Part shown: in pieces, positions 15,350 through 23,230 of the stretch | How positions within the stretch are numbered: position 1 is the stretch's first letter | Layout: every line of letters begins with the position of its first letter | NCBI RefSeq assembly: GCF_016623585.1 | Contig: NZ_JAEHFY010000010.1 | Coordinates: 87,894 to 151,893, forward strand | Reading direction: 5' to 3' | DNA from: Pedobacter segetis | Lineage (GTDB): Bacteria > Bacteroidota > Bacteroidia > Sphingobacteriales > Sphingobacteriaceae | Length of the DNA stretch: 64,000 nucleotides | The notes under the pieces: model-generated | Told to the model about the DNA's origin: nothing | Databases searched by the model: none | What the model saw: only the letters and a program-made list of their open reading frames with translations | Made by a program: the position numbers and the translations under genes

Positions 15350-16255
15350 ATGATGAAAATACTCTACTTGTTTGGTGCCGATAAAATTCCTTTTAGCCAA
15401 ATGATCCATTTAGAAAAAAATGCCCCCAATTTGATCATATATGCCATCCCGGTAATGGCGATACTTACGTTCTTAGAGATTTACCACTCTTATAAAAAAG
15501 AGAAAAAAAACTACCCTTTGAAAGAAACTTTGGGATCTACGGTGGTGGGCTTGGGAAATGTAGCTTTAGGTTTATTGGTTAAAATAGGATTGTTGTACAT
15601 GGCAATCTGGATTTACGACCTAGTACCTTGGCGAATGGAACTGAATTGGTGGATGCTGATACCTTGTTATTTATTATTTGACCTATGTAGTTACTGGTCC
15701 CACAGGGTATCGCATGAAAATCGTTTTTTTTGGGCAACACATATAGTACACCATTCTGCAGAGAATTATAATCTTTCGGTTTCGTTTAGGTTAAGTTGGG
15801 TACAAAACATAAAAATAGTATTCTTTTTACCTATTTTTTTCTTGGGTTTTCACCCGATAATTATTTTTGTGGTAAGCCAGGCCAGCGTTTTATTTCAGTT
15901 TTGGGTGCATACAGAGTACATAAAAAAACTGCACCCCGCTTTTGAATATGTTTTAGCTACACCCTCTAACCACCGCGTACACCACGGCACACAAGAAAAA
16001 TACTTGGATAAAAACTATGCAGCTACATTTATTTTCTGGGATAGGATGTTTGGCACCTACCAAAAAGAAGAAGAGAGACCCGATTATGGTTTAACGAATA
16101 AGATTGGGAACAGGTTTAATCCGCTTTTTTTGAATTTCCATGAATATGGTGATATGATAAAAGATGTTAAAGAAGCCAAAACATGGAGAAGAAAGCTATT
16201 CTTTATATTCGGAAGCCCGTTGAGGATTTATAAAGATAAAAACGATATTACATAA
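15350..16255 (+). CDS. Sterol desaturase / fatty acid hydroxylase-family protein
   Basis: This 301-residue integral membrane protein has four or five hydrophobic segments and the three histidine clusters of the non-heme di-iron family: SHRVSHE, WATHIVHHSAENYNLS and NHRVHHGTQ. These ligate a di-iron centre for C-H hydroxylation of a lipid such as a fatty acid or sphingolipid-type chain. The family also contains alkylglycerol monooxygenase-like enzymes, and the substrate cannot be fixed. The ATG at 15350 follows an AGGA tract 4 bp upstream, one of the few Shine-Dalgarno-like signals here. It seems monocistronic. Confidence 0.88.
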   Translation: MMKILYLFGADKIPFSQMIHLEKNAPNLIIYAIPVMAILTFLEIYHSYKKEKKNYPLKETLGSTVVGLGNVALGLLVKIGLLYMAIWIYDLVPWRMELNWWMLIPCYLLFDLCSYWSHRVSHENRFFWATHIVHHSAENYNLSVSFRLSWVQNIKIVFFLPIFFLGFHPIIIFVVSQASVLFQFWVHTEYIKKLHPAFEYVLATPSNHRVHHGTQEKYLDKNYAATFIFWDRMFGTYQKEEERPDYGLTNKIGNRFNPLFLNFHEYGDMIKDVKEAKTWRRKLFFIFGSPLRIYKDKNDIT

Positions 16256-16373
16256 AATTGTATAGAATTACATACATAATAGGTGTTTAAACGTTATTAA
16301 AAACGATTGTTAGCTGGTTATAATCAATTGGCATCATAATTACATGGTTGGGATATATCAAAAATTAAATGTT

Positions 16374-16787
16374 ATGAAAAAGTTGATGAGTATAATGATT
16401 ATAGCTGCCACACTTGCGGCTTGTAACAATAAATACAAGGCAAGTTCTGAAGAAAGGGCAGATTCTATTAAGATGATGAAAGACAGCTTAACCTTAGACA
16501 GTTTTAAAAGAGCAGAGGCTGCAAAAGCAGAAGCAAAAAAACAAACTGAGACCAAAACAGTTGTTGTAAACCATTATGATTCTAATACAGGCACTACAAC
16601 AACACAGAAAAAAGGATGGAGTTCTGCTGCTAAAGGTGCGGTAATAGGTGGCGCCGCAGGTGCAATTGGTGGTGCTTTAATTGATAAGAAAAAAGGAAGG
16701 GGCGCAATTATTGGTGGTGCAGCTGGTGCAGGTGCAGGGTATTTAATTGGAAGAGACAAAGATAAGAGAACAGGTAGGGTAAAATAA
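16374..16787 (+). CDS. Glycine-zipper lipoprotein
   Basis: The start at 16374 (MKKLMSIMIIAATLAAC) gives 137 residues with a lipobox cysteine at 17; an upstream ATG at 16344 would bury the signal. After an Asp/Lys/Ala-rich linker, the C-terminal part carries two Gly/Ala-rich membrane-like segments, AVIGGAAGAIGGALIDKKK and IIGGAAGAGAGYLIGRDKD, typical of YMGG-like/glycine-zipper domains. Such lipoproteins are surface or periplasmic and may insert in the outer membrane. The gene is followed by a strong terminator at 16811, so it is transcribed alone. Function unknown. Confidence 0.85.
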   Translation: MKKLMSIMIIAATLAACNNKYKASSEERADSIKMMKDSLTLDSFKRAEAAKAEAKKQTETKTVVVNHYDSNTGTTTTQKKGWSSAAKGAVIGGAAGAIGGALIDKKKGRGAIIGGAAGAGAGYLIGRDKDKRTGRVK

Positions 16788-16810
16788 ATTTAACTTAATT
16801 TACCAAATAA

Positions 16811-16847
16811 AAGTGGCTGATCCAGTTTTGGAACAGCCACTTTTTTT
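16811..16847 (+). terminator. Strong intrinsic terminator
   Basis: AAGTGGCTG (16811-16819) pairs perfectly with CAGCCACTT (16834-16842), followed by a run of T residues to 16847. It lies 23 bp after the lipoprotein stop. Confidence 0.9.
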
Positions 16848-17023
16848 ATGAAATTTAACCTGACTGGCACTAAACGCAGCGTTGTGGTTTTGAGACTTCA
16901 TAAGCCTAAGTATCTTATTTTTTGCAACAACCTTTTTATTATACCAAATTTGGTTTTAGATACGTTTGTTTATTTAACTACATTTGTAGCTCAAAAATAA
17001 AAACTCAAAATCTTAAAAAAAGG

Positions 17024-17989
17024 ATGGCAAAAACCAAGTATTACTTTAACTCACAAACGCTTAAATATGAAAAAGTTAAAAGTAATTTAGGTACAAAGGT
17101 TTTAAAATTCTTAGGCTTTGTTTCTACCGCTTTGGTTTTTTCTTTCGTAATTATCGCATTTGCATATACCTTTCTAGATTCGCCCAAAGAAAAGCAGCTA
17201 AAAAGAGAAATTAGCGAGCTAAATTTGCAATATGATATTTTGAACAAACGTATGAAACAGGTTGATGGGGTTGTAAAAGACCTCCAACAGAGAGACGATA
17301 ATATTTATAGGGTAATTTTTGAGGCAGAGCCTATCCCGCTAGAGATTAGAAATGCAGGTTTTGGTGGCATTAATAGGTATAAAAATTTAGAAAACTATGA
17401 TTATTCTGATTTGATGATAGAGACCACCAAAAAAATGGACATCATCTCTAAACAGCTATACGTACAATCTAAATCTTATGATGAGCTGGCCAAAGCCGTA
17501 AACTCTAAAAGTAAAATGATGGCATCTATACCTGCCATACAACCTATTGAAAGTAATAAAATAAGTTCTATTTCTGGGTTTGGATATAGGATGCACCCCA
17601 TCTATAAAATAAGGAAAATGCATGATGGGATGGATTTTGCATCACCGATAGGCACCGCTATACATGCTACCGGTGATGGGGTAATTATTGCAGCCGGACA
17701 AGAAAGGGGTTATGGCAACAGGGTAATGATTAGCCATGGCTATGGCTATGTAACCAAATATGCCCACATGAGCAAATTTAAAGTTAAGGTAGGGCAAAGG
17801 GTTAAACGCGGTGACGTAATTGGCTTTGTTGGCAATACTGGCGCATCTACCGGCCCACATTGCCATTATGAGGTTTATAAAAACAACAAACCCATTAACC
17901 CCATCAACTTTTTCTTTAATGATCTAACCCCAACCGAGTACATGACAATGTTAGAGGTCGCATCGCAAGAAAACCAATCTTTAGATTAA
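17024..17989 (+). CDS. M23-family peptidoglycan endopeptidase, membrane-anchored
   Basis: The start at 17024 (MAKTKYYFNSQTLKYEKVKS) gives 321 residues; the frame is open further upstream, but that part covers the promoter region (a TACATTTG box at 16979-16986). One membrane segment lies at about 30-50, then a coiled-coil region (KQLKREISELNLQYDILNKRMKQ), and a C-terminal LytM/M23 domain with the zinc ligands in HDGMDFASPIG and PHCHYEV. It likely cleaves peptidoglycan cross-links in the periplasm or acts as a scaffold-regulated hydrolase for growth and division. MerR follows after 17 bp on the same strand. Confidence 0.92.
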   Translation: MAKTKYYFNSQTLKYEKVKSNLGTKVLKFLGFVSTALVFSFVIIAFAYTFLDSPKEKQLKREISELNLQYDILNKRMKQVDGVVKDLQQRDDNIYRVIFEAEPIPLEIRNAGFGGINRYKNLENYDYSDLMIETTKKMDIISKQLYVQSKSYDELAKAVNSKSKMMASIPAIQPIESNKISSISGFGYRMHPIYKIRKMHDGMDFASPIGTAIHATGDGVIIAAGQERGYGNRVMISHGYGYVTKYAHMSKFKVKVGQRVKRGDVIGFVGNTGASTGPHCHYEVYKNNKPINPINFFFNDLTPTEYMTMLEVASQENQSLD

Positions 17990-18006
17990 AATTATACTGT
18001 TTTGCC

Positions 18007-18342
18007 ATGGCATATAAAGAAAAAGAAATCAGCAAGCTCTATTACCCCATTGGGGAGGTAGCAGAAATGTTTGGAGAAAACGCTTCTTTGATCAGGTTTT
18101 ATGAAAAAGAATTTGATATCCTTCAACCCAAAAAAAACGCAAAAGGAAACAGGCTATTTAGGCCAGAGGATATAGATAACCTTAAAATTATCTTCAACCT
18201 AATCAAAGAAAAAGGCTATACCCTACAAGGTGCCAAAGATTTTCTGAAGAAAAACAAGAACGAAGCTTTAGAGCAGCAAAAAATTATAGATTCTTTAGAG
18301 AAATTAAAATCTTTTATGATCGATCTAAAAGAACAGCTATGA
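18007..18342 (+). CDS. MerR-family transcriptional regulator
   Basis: This 111-residue protein is almost only a MerR winged helix-turn-helix: YYPIGEVAEMFGENASLIRF, YEKEFDILQPKKNAKGNRLF and EDIDNLKIIFNLIKEKGYTL. A short dimerising helix follows, and there is no effector-binding domain. This form is very common in the Bacteroidota and often lies next to the M23 gene, as here. Its targets are unknown. Transcription with the M23 gene upstream and the lipid kinase downstream (20 bp) is likely. Confidence 0.9.
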   Translation: MAYKEKEISKLYYPIGEVAEMFGENASLIRFYEKEFDILQPKKNAKGNRLFRPEDIDNLKIIFNLIKEKGYTLQGAKDFLKKNKNEALEQQKIIDSLEKLKSFMIDLKEQL

Positions 18343-18362
18343 TTTTTTTTGATTGATGACCA

Positions 18363-19277
18363 ATGGAGAAAACCCCACTAAAAGTGCTATTTGTGATCAA
18401 TCATAAAGCTGGCGACCAAAAAAAATTAGATGTCAAGAAAATTATAGATCAGCATTCTAAAAAACATCATTACCAATACAATCACTGTTTAATGGATGAA
18501 GATGATCTTGAGGCAAAGATATCGAGAGAATTAACCAATTACCAGCCTGATATTATTGCTGCCCTAGGCGGCGATGGTACGGTAAGCCTGGTTTCATCTT
18601 TAATTTACAAAACCAACATCAAATTAGTGATCGTACCTTTCGGTTCTGCCAATGGTATGGCCAAAGAGCTGCAAATACCAGAAGATTTTAACAACAGCTT
18701 AGATCTGATCGTAAAAGGTAAATGCGTAGAGATTGATCTACTAAAGGTAAATAATGAGGTAAGCATCCATCTGGCAGATATCGGGATCAACGCCAGGATC
18801 GTAAAGCGATTTCAGATGGATAAAAAAAGGGGTTTACTTACCTATGCCAAACATCTTTTTTTTGAGGTTTTCATTCTTAAAACCCATCGCTTTAAAATTG
18901 AATCCGACGGTAATAATATTAAAACAAAAGCATTTTCTTTAACTTTTGCCAATGCCACAAAATATGGTACAGGTGCGGTAATTAACCCCACAGGCAAACT
19001 TAACGATGGTTTTTTTGAGATTTGCATCGTTAAGCCTTTCCCAAAATGGCATATTTTTAAAATATCGTGGCAAATGTTTAATAATACTTTAGCCTACTCA
19101 GAATTTTTTGAGGTTTTGAGGTGCAAAAAAAGCCTAATTACCTGCTCTAAAAAAAGCACCTTACAGGTTGATGGTGAAATAATTGGTAAAGTAAAGGAAA
19201 TTGAATTAGAGATCTTGCCCAAGGCCTTAAAAGTAATGATCGATAAAAATTTAATACATCCAACCCTCGTAAATTAA
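18363..19277 (+). CDS. Diacylglycerol kinase-family lipid kinase (YegS-like)
   Basis: This 304-residue protein has the DAGK catalytic fold: VLFVINHKAGDQKK at the N-terminus, the nucleotide loop ALGGDGTVSLVSSL with GGDGT at 69-73, and IVPFGSANGMAKELQI. The later text GTGAVINPTGKLNDGFFEIC is the usual lipid-kinase beta-sandwich. It probably phosphorylates a diacylglycerol or a sphingolipid-type substrate at the inner face of the membrane. The 3' end overlaps the convergent metallophosphoesterase gene by 27 bp. Confidence 0.88.
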   Translation: MEKTPLKVLFVINHKAGDQKKLDVKKIIDQHSKKHHYQYNHCLMDEDDLEAKISRELTNYQPDIIAALGGDGTVSLVSSLIYKTNIKLVIVPFGSANGMAKELQIPEDFNNSLDLIVKGKCVEIDLLKVNNEVSIHLADIGINARIVKRFQMDKKRGLLTYAKHLFFEVFILKTHRFKIESDGNNIKTKAFSLTFANATKYGTGAVINPTGKLNDGFFEICIVKPFPKWHIFKISWQMFNNTLAYSEFFEVLRCKKSLITCSKKSTLQVDGEIIGKVKEIELEILPKALKVMIDKNLIHPTLVN

Positions 19278-20297
19278 TTCGCCCGCAGGGTTATCATCAT
19301 CTACGATCAAAACCTCTGTTTTCACTTTTAAATCGTCATAAAACTTTAATCTAAAAAATCCTTTTGCAGATATACCAAACTTAGAATATTTACTATCCAC
19401 AACATAGGTAGCTTTTGAGGCCGCACCGCTTATAATAAAGTTATTTTGATATTTCTCTATAAACTGCAGATTATGCTCGTGGCCGGCAGCGTAAATTAAA
19501 CCGGGATGTTTCTTAAAGATCTGTTTCAGTTTTTTTCTTAAAACCTTATACCTTGGGTGCGATAGATCTTCCCTAGCCCCAAAATATTTCCTATACAATG
19601 GCAATAAAGAGCCTACAATGGGTAATGGCAAATAAGCCCTTTTCTTGTAAAGCGTAAAGGGGAATAGATGGTGCTTAATAGAATATCGCCCGCCGTGTAA
19701 AGAATTGCTGTAAATTGGATAATGCCCTATCACTAAAACCCTTTTCTTTTTGTTGCGATTTAGGATTTCTTCTAAATTGGTAAAAAAATCGGCTTCATGC
19801 TCTATATCGCAACCTTCGTGTTTGCCAATTGGCCTAAACCCCTTTTGCACCCACCACTGCGTATTAATGGCTATTATTACTAGTTTATCATTTATCTGCA
19901 CCTCTTTAGGCCCCGGACAGCCATTAGCTGGGATATAAGTTTCATCATCGTTAAAAAGTTTGTTTATGTAATTTTGCTGACGTAAAACGTACTCAATACC
20001 ATCTTCTTTTCCTTTGTTCCAATCGTGGTTGCCAGAGATAAAAACCACCTTGCCCTCAAAATGCGCTAATGCCTTATGATGGTTTAAAATTACGGTTTCG
20101 GCATCTTTCCTCAATTCATCGGTTTCTGCGGGCAAACCTTTAGGATAAACATTATCGCCCAAAAAAATCACTGCGCTATCTTTACTCTTTGGTAAATGTA
20201 CCTTCATCAGCTCCAACAACTCATCAGGTACATTTCGCTTGATGTTTCCAGAATCCCCTATCAATAAGATTTCATAAATTTGCCTATGTTTTTCCAC
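19251..20297 (-). CDS. Metallophosphoesterase (calcineurin-like)
   Basis: This 348-residue enzyme carries all five calcineurin-like metal motifs in order: GDSGN near the start, FLGDNVYP, ISGNHDWNKG, VIGHYPIYS and AAGHEHNLQF. It lacks a signal peptide, so it is probably cytoplasmic. Length and motifs resemble the tartrate-resistant acid phosphatase-like group. Substrate unknown; a role with the neighbouring lipid kinase is possible but only by position. Its 3' end overlaps that gene tail to tail. Confidence 0.85.
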   Translation of the reverse strand: MEKHRQIYEILLIGDSGNIKRNVPDELLELMKVHLPKSKDSAVIFLGDNVYPKGLPAETDELRKDAETVILNHHKALAHFEGKVVFISGNHDWNKGKEDGIEYVLRQQNYINKLFNDDETYIPANGCPGPKEVQINDKLVIIAINTQWWVQKGFRPIGKHEGCDIEHEADFFTNLEEILNRNKKKRVLVIGHYPIYSNSLHGGRYSIKHHLFPFTLYKKRAYLPLPIVGSLLPLYRKYFGAREDLSHPRYKVLRKKLKQIFKKHPGLIYAAGHEHNLQFIEKYQNNFIISGAASKATYVVDSKYSKFGISAKGFFRLKFYDDLKVKTEVLIVDDDNPAGELIYEGWMY

Positions 20298-20385
20298 TGC
20301 TAAAAGATATTAAAAAATTGATAAATATTTTTTATTTTGAACATATATGCTTCATATTGTTTAATTTCATTGCAAATATTTGTCC

Positions 20386-21186
20386 ATGGGGAAATTCTAC
20401 TTGCTATTATTCTTTGTTTTTATTTTTATATCGGCCAGGGCACAAGATAACAACGGCCCAAGAATAACAGCTTTAGGCAATGCGGGAGTTGCGTTGCAAG
20501 ATGTTTGGTCTGTAAAAAGCAACCAAGCTGGTATTGCTGGTTTAAAAAGGGCTTTTTTGGCCGCGGGTTATGAAAACAAATTTGGTGTAAAAGGTTTAAG
20601 CAACCAATCTGCGGTTTTCTCTATCCCCGTAAAAGATTATGCCCTTGGCGCATCGTTTAATTCTTATGGCGTTAGTGATTATAACGAGATAAAAACCGGG
20701 CTTACTTTGGCAAGGTCTTTTGGCCCTAAACTATTTTTAGCAATCGGTTTAAATTATCATCAACTAAAAATAACCGATTATGGTAGTGCAAAGGCTGTTT
20801 CTGTTGATGTTGGCGTACAATACCAAGCTTTCCCTAATTTATGGTTGGCCAGTCATATCTCCAACCCTAATCAAAGCAAATACGACAACAATACCGATCA
20901 GATCATACCCGCCCACATACAATTTGGGGCAAATTATATATTCTCTGATCAACTTTTGATAACTACCGAAGTAGAAAAGATCTTAGATGCCCAAGCAGAT
21001 TTTAAAGCCGGTTTAGAATACAAACTAGTTAAGTTTGTTGCTTTAAGAGGGGGCATATCCGTAAATCCTTTTAAGCAGTACGCTGGTTTTGGTGTTAATT
21101 ATCAAAGAATTAATATCGATTTTGCCGTCTCCTCTCATCCGGTTTTGGGTTATTCACCACAAGTAGCTTTAGGGTATGAGTTTTAA
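20386..21186 (+). CDS. PorV/PorQ-like outer-membrane barrel protein
   Basis: The ATG at 20386 (MGKFYLLLFFVFIFISARAQ) begins a clear signal peptide of about 20 residues; a TTG codon two positions upstream is ignored. The mature 245 residues show repeating amphipathic strands ending in an aromatic residue (VALGYEF), as in outer-membrane barrels. PRITALGNAGVALQDVWSVK and SNQAGIAGL are the signature of PorV/PorQ/FadL-like proteins in the Bacteroidota. Its stop overlaps the start of the next gene by 11 bp (ATGAGTTTTAA), so it is translationally coupled to the HhH-barrel protein and ComEC. It may be the assembly partner of that barrel. Confidence 0.8.
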   Translation: MGKFYLLLFFVFIFISARAQDNNGPRITALGNAGVALQDVWSVKSNQAGIAGLKRAFLAAGYENKFGVKGLSNQSAVFSIPVKDYALGASFNSYGVSDYNEIKTGLTLARSFGPKLFLAIGLNYHQLKITDYGSAKAVSVDVGVQYQAFPNLWLASHISNPNQSKYDNNTDQIIPAHIQFGANYIFSDQLLITTEVEKILDAQADFKAGLEYKLVKFVALRGGISVNPFKQYAGFGVNYQRINIDFAVSSHPVLGYSPQVALGYEF

Positions 21187-23227
21187 AACTAAGCTATTTT
21201 TACTTTTTTCTTTGTTGGTTTTTAGCAAAGTAAGTTTTGCCCAAACAAGCGACGACCCTGATATAGAGTATATCATAGAATCTATTGCAAGTAACCAGAC
21301 CCAAGATTATGATTATTCTGAATTAATTGATAGGCTTACCTATTACAAACGCAACAAAATTAACCTCAATAAAACCTCTAAAGAGCAATTACAAGAACTG
21401 GTATTTTTAAATCCTTTACAAATAGATGCGCTTTTGAACCATATTGCCGTTAACGGGAAATTAATAAATGTATTAGAATTACAGAGCATTAAAGGTTTTG
21501 ATCTTGAAACGATCAAAAACTTGCTCCGTTTTGCAGATATCAACACGCCATCAGGTTTTGAGAATTTCTCTTTTAATAAACTTTTTAAAGATGGCAGAAA
21601 CGATCTTTTAGTAAGATATAGTAGATATTTAGAACAGCAGCAAGGATTCTCGCCCGCTAAGTCAACATCAACTAGTAGATATTTAGGCACACCAGAAAGG
21701 GTTTTTACCAGGTATAGGTTTGCTTATAGCAACAATATTGAGTTTTCATTAAACCTAGAAAAAGACCCCGGAGAAAAGTATTTGAACGGTAATTATGGCC
21801 CAGATTTTTCTTCGGCGAGCTTGTACATTAAAGATCTAGGCAAAGTAAAAAAATTGGTAATTGGCGATTATTCTTTACAATTTGGCCAAGGTTTAACTTT
21901 ATGGAGCGGATTGAGCTTTGGGAAAGGTGCCGACATTTTTACGGTGGCCAAACAAGACATTGGCCTAAAAAACTATACCTCTATCAATGAATTTTCTTTT
22001 TTTAGAGGGGTAGCCACGCAAATAAATTTTGGAAAATTTGATTTTACGCCTTTTGTATCTTATAATAAGATTGATGCTGGGTTGGCATTAAACCCGCTTA
22101 CCAATTTAGAAGAAATATCTTCATTACAACAAAGCGGGCTGCACCGTACAAGTAGCGAATTAAAAAACAGGAGAAGGATTTCACAATTGGTTTTTGGAGG
22201 TAATTTACAATACAATTATAAGAAGCTTTCTATTGGTTTAACGGGATACCATAGCAATTACAGTCAAGATTTTGCACCTGGCAACTCTGTTTATAACCAG
22301 TTTGATTTTACCGGAAACTCTTTAAACAATGTCGGGATCAATTACAGCTACACGTTAAACAACACTTATTTTTTTGGGGAGTTTGCACATAGCTTAAATT
22401 CTGGTATAGCCTACATCAACGGTTTAATAAGCAGTTTGTCTCCTACTGTTTCAGCGGTTTTGTTCAACAGAAATTATCAAAAAGATTATTATTCTTTTTA
22501 TAACCAGGGCATAGGCGAAAGCAGCACTGCCGTAAACGAAAAAGGGTTTTATGCAGGCTTACAAATTAAACCAGATCGCCAGTTTGAATTAGATTTTTAT
22601 AGCGATTTATTTAAGTTCCCTTATTTAAAATTTGGGGTCGATGCTCCATCGCAAGGATATGATATTTTTAGCCAGTTTAGTTTTACGCCCAATAAAACAA
22701 CCAGGTTAACCTTAAGGTACCAGTTTCAAAACAAACAACAAAATGATACCCAACCAACATATACCAATGTGCTTGCTTTTGCAAAAAAATCTAATTACAG
22801 GGCAGATTTGTTGTACCAAGTAAATAAAAGCTTTTCGTTGCGTAACAGGATCGAGATTGTTCAATACCATGAAGAAAACAAAGCAAACAGATATGGATTT
22901 TTAGCCTATCAAGATGTTATATATAGCCCTTTAAGCTCTAGATGGTCTGGTAACACAAGGTTGGCCTTGTTTGATACCGATGGTTTTGATACTAGGATTT
23001 ATGCCTATGAAAACGATGTTCTTTACGGATTCTCTATCCCAGGTTTCCAAAACAGGGGAGTAAGGTATTATTTGAATGCCCGTTATAACGTTAAAAGAGG
23101 GGTTGATCTATGGATGAAATATAGCTTAACCAAATTTAACGATCAACAAACCGTGGGTTCTGGTTTAGATCAAATTCAAGGAGATTTAAGATCTGAGTTG
23201 AAATTGCAGTTAAGGCTTCAATTTTAG
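21176..23227 (+). CDS. Helix-hairpin-helix / outer-membrane barrel fusion
   Basis: This 683-residue protein has a signal peptide (FLLFSLLVFSKVSFAQ), an N-terminal region of about 95 residues with two helix-hairpin-helix repeats (KINLNKTSKEQLQELVFLNP; KLINVLELQSIKGFDLETIK), and a long C-terminal part of alternating strands ending QLRLQF, typical of a barrel. HhH motifs of this ComEA kind bind DNA without sequence specificity. Fused to a barrel and placed 3 bp before comEC, they suggest a DNA-binding outer-membrane channel. It overlaps the PorV-like gene by 11 bp. The fusion is my reading of the layout; no characterised homologue comes to mind. Confidence 0.8.
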   Translation: MSFKTKLFLLFSLLVFSKVSFAQTSDDPDIEYIIESIASNQTQDYDYSELIDRLTYYKRNKINLNKTSKEQLQELVFLNPLQIDALLNHIAVNGKLINVLELQSIKGFDLETIKNLLRFADINTPSGFENFSFNKLFKDGRNDLLVRYSRYLEQQQGFSPAKSTSTSRYLGTPERVFTRYRFAYSNNIEFSLNLEKDPGEKYLNGNYGPDFSSASLYIKDLGKVKKLVIGDYSLQFGQGLTLWSGLSFGKGADIFTVAKQDIGLKNYTSINEFSFFRGVATQINFGKFDFTPFVSYNKIDAGLALNPLTNLEEISSLQQSGLHRTSSELKNRRRISQLVFGGNLQYNYKKLSIGLTGYHSNYSQDFAPGNSVYNQFDFTGNSLNNVGINYSYTLNNTYFFGEFAHSLNSGIAYINGLISSLSPTVSAVLFNRNYQKDYYSFYNQGIGESSTAVNEKGFYAGLQIKPDRQFELDFYSDLFKFPYLKFGVDAPSQGYDIFSQFSFTPNKTTRLTLRYQFQNKQQNDTQPTYTNVLAFAKKSNYRADLLYQVNKSFSLRNRIEIVQYHEENKANRYGFLAYQDVIYSPLSSRWSGNTRLALFDTDGFDTRIYAYENDVLYGFSIPGFQNRGVRYYLNARYNVKRGVDLWMKYSLTKFNDQQTVGSGLDQIQGDLRSELKLQLRLQF

Positions 23228-23230
23228 GGT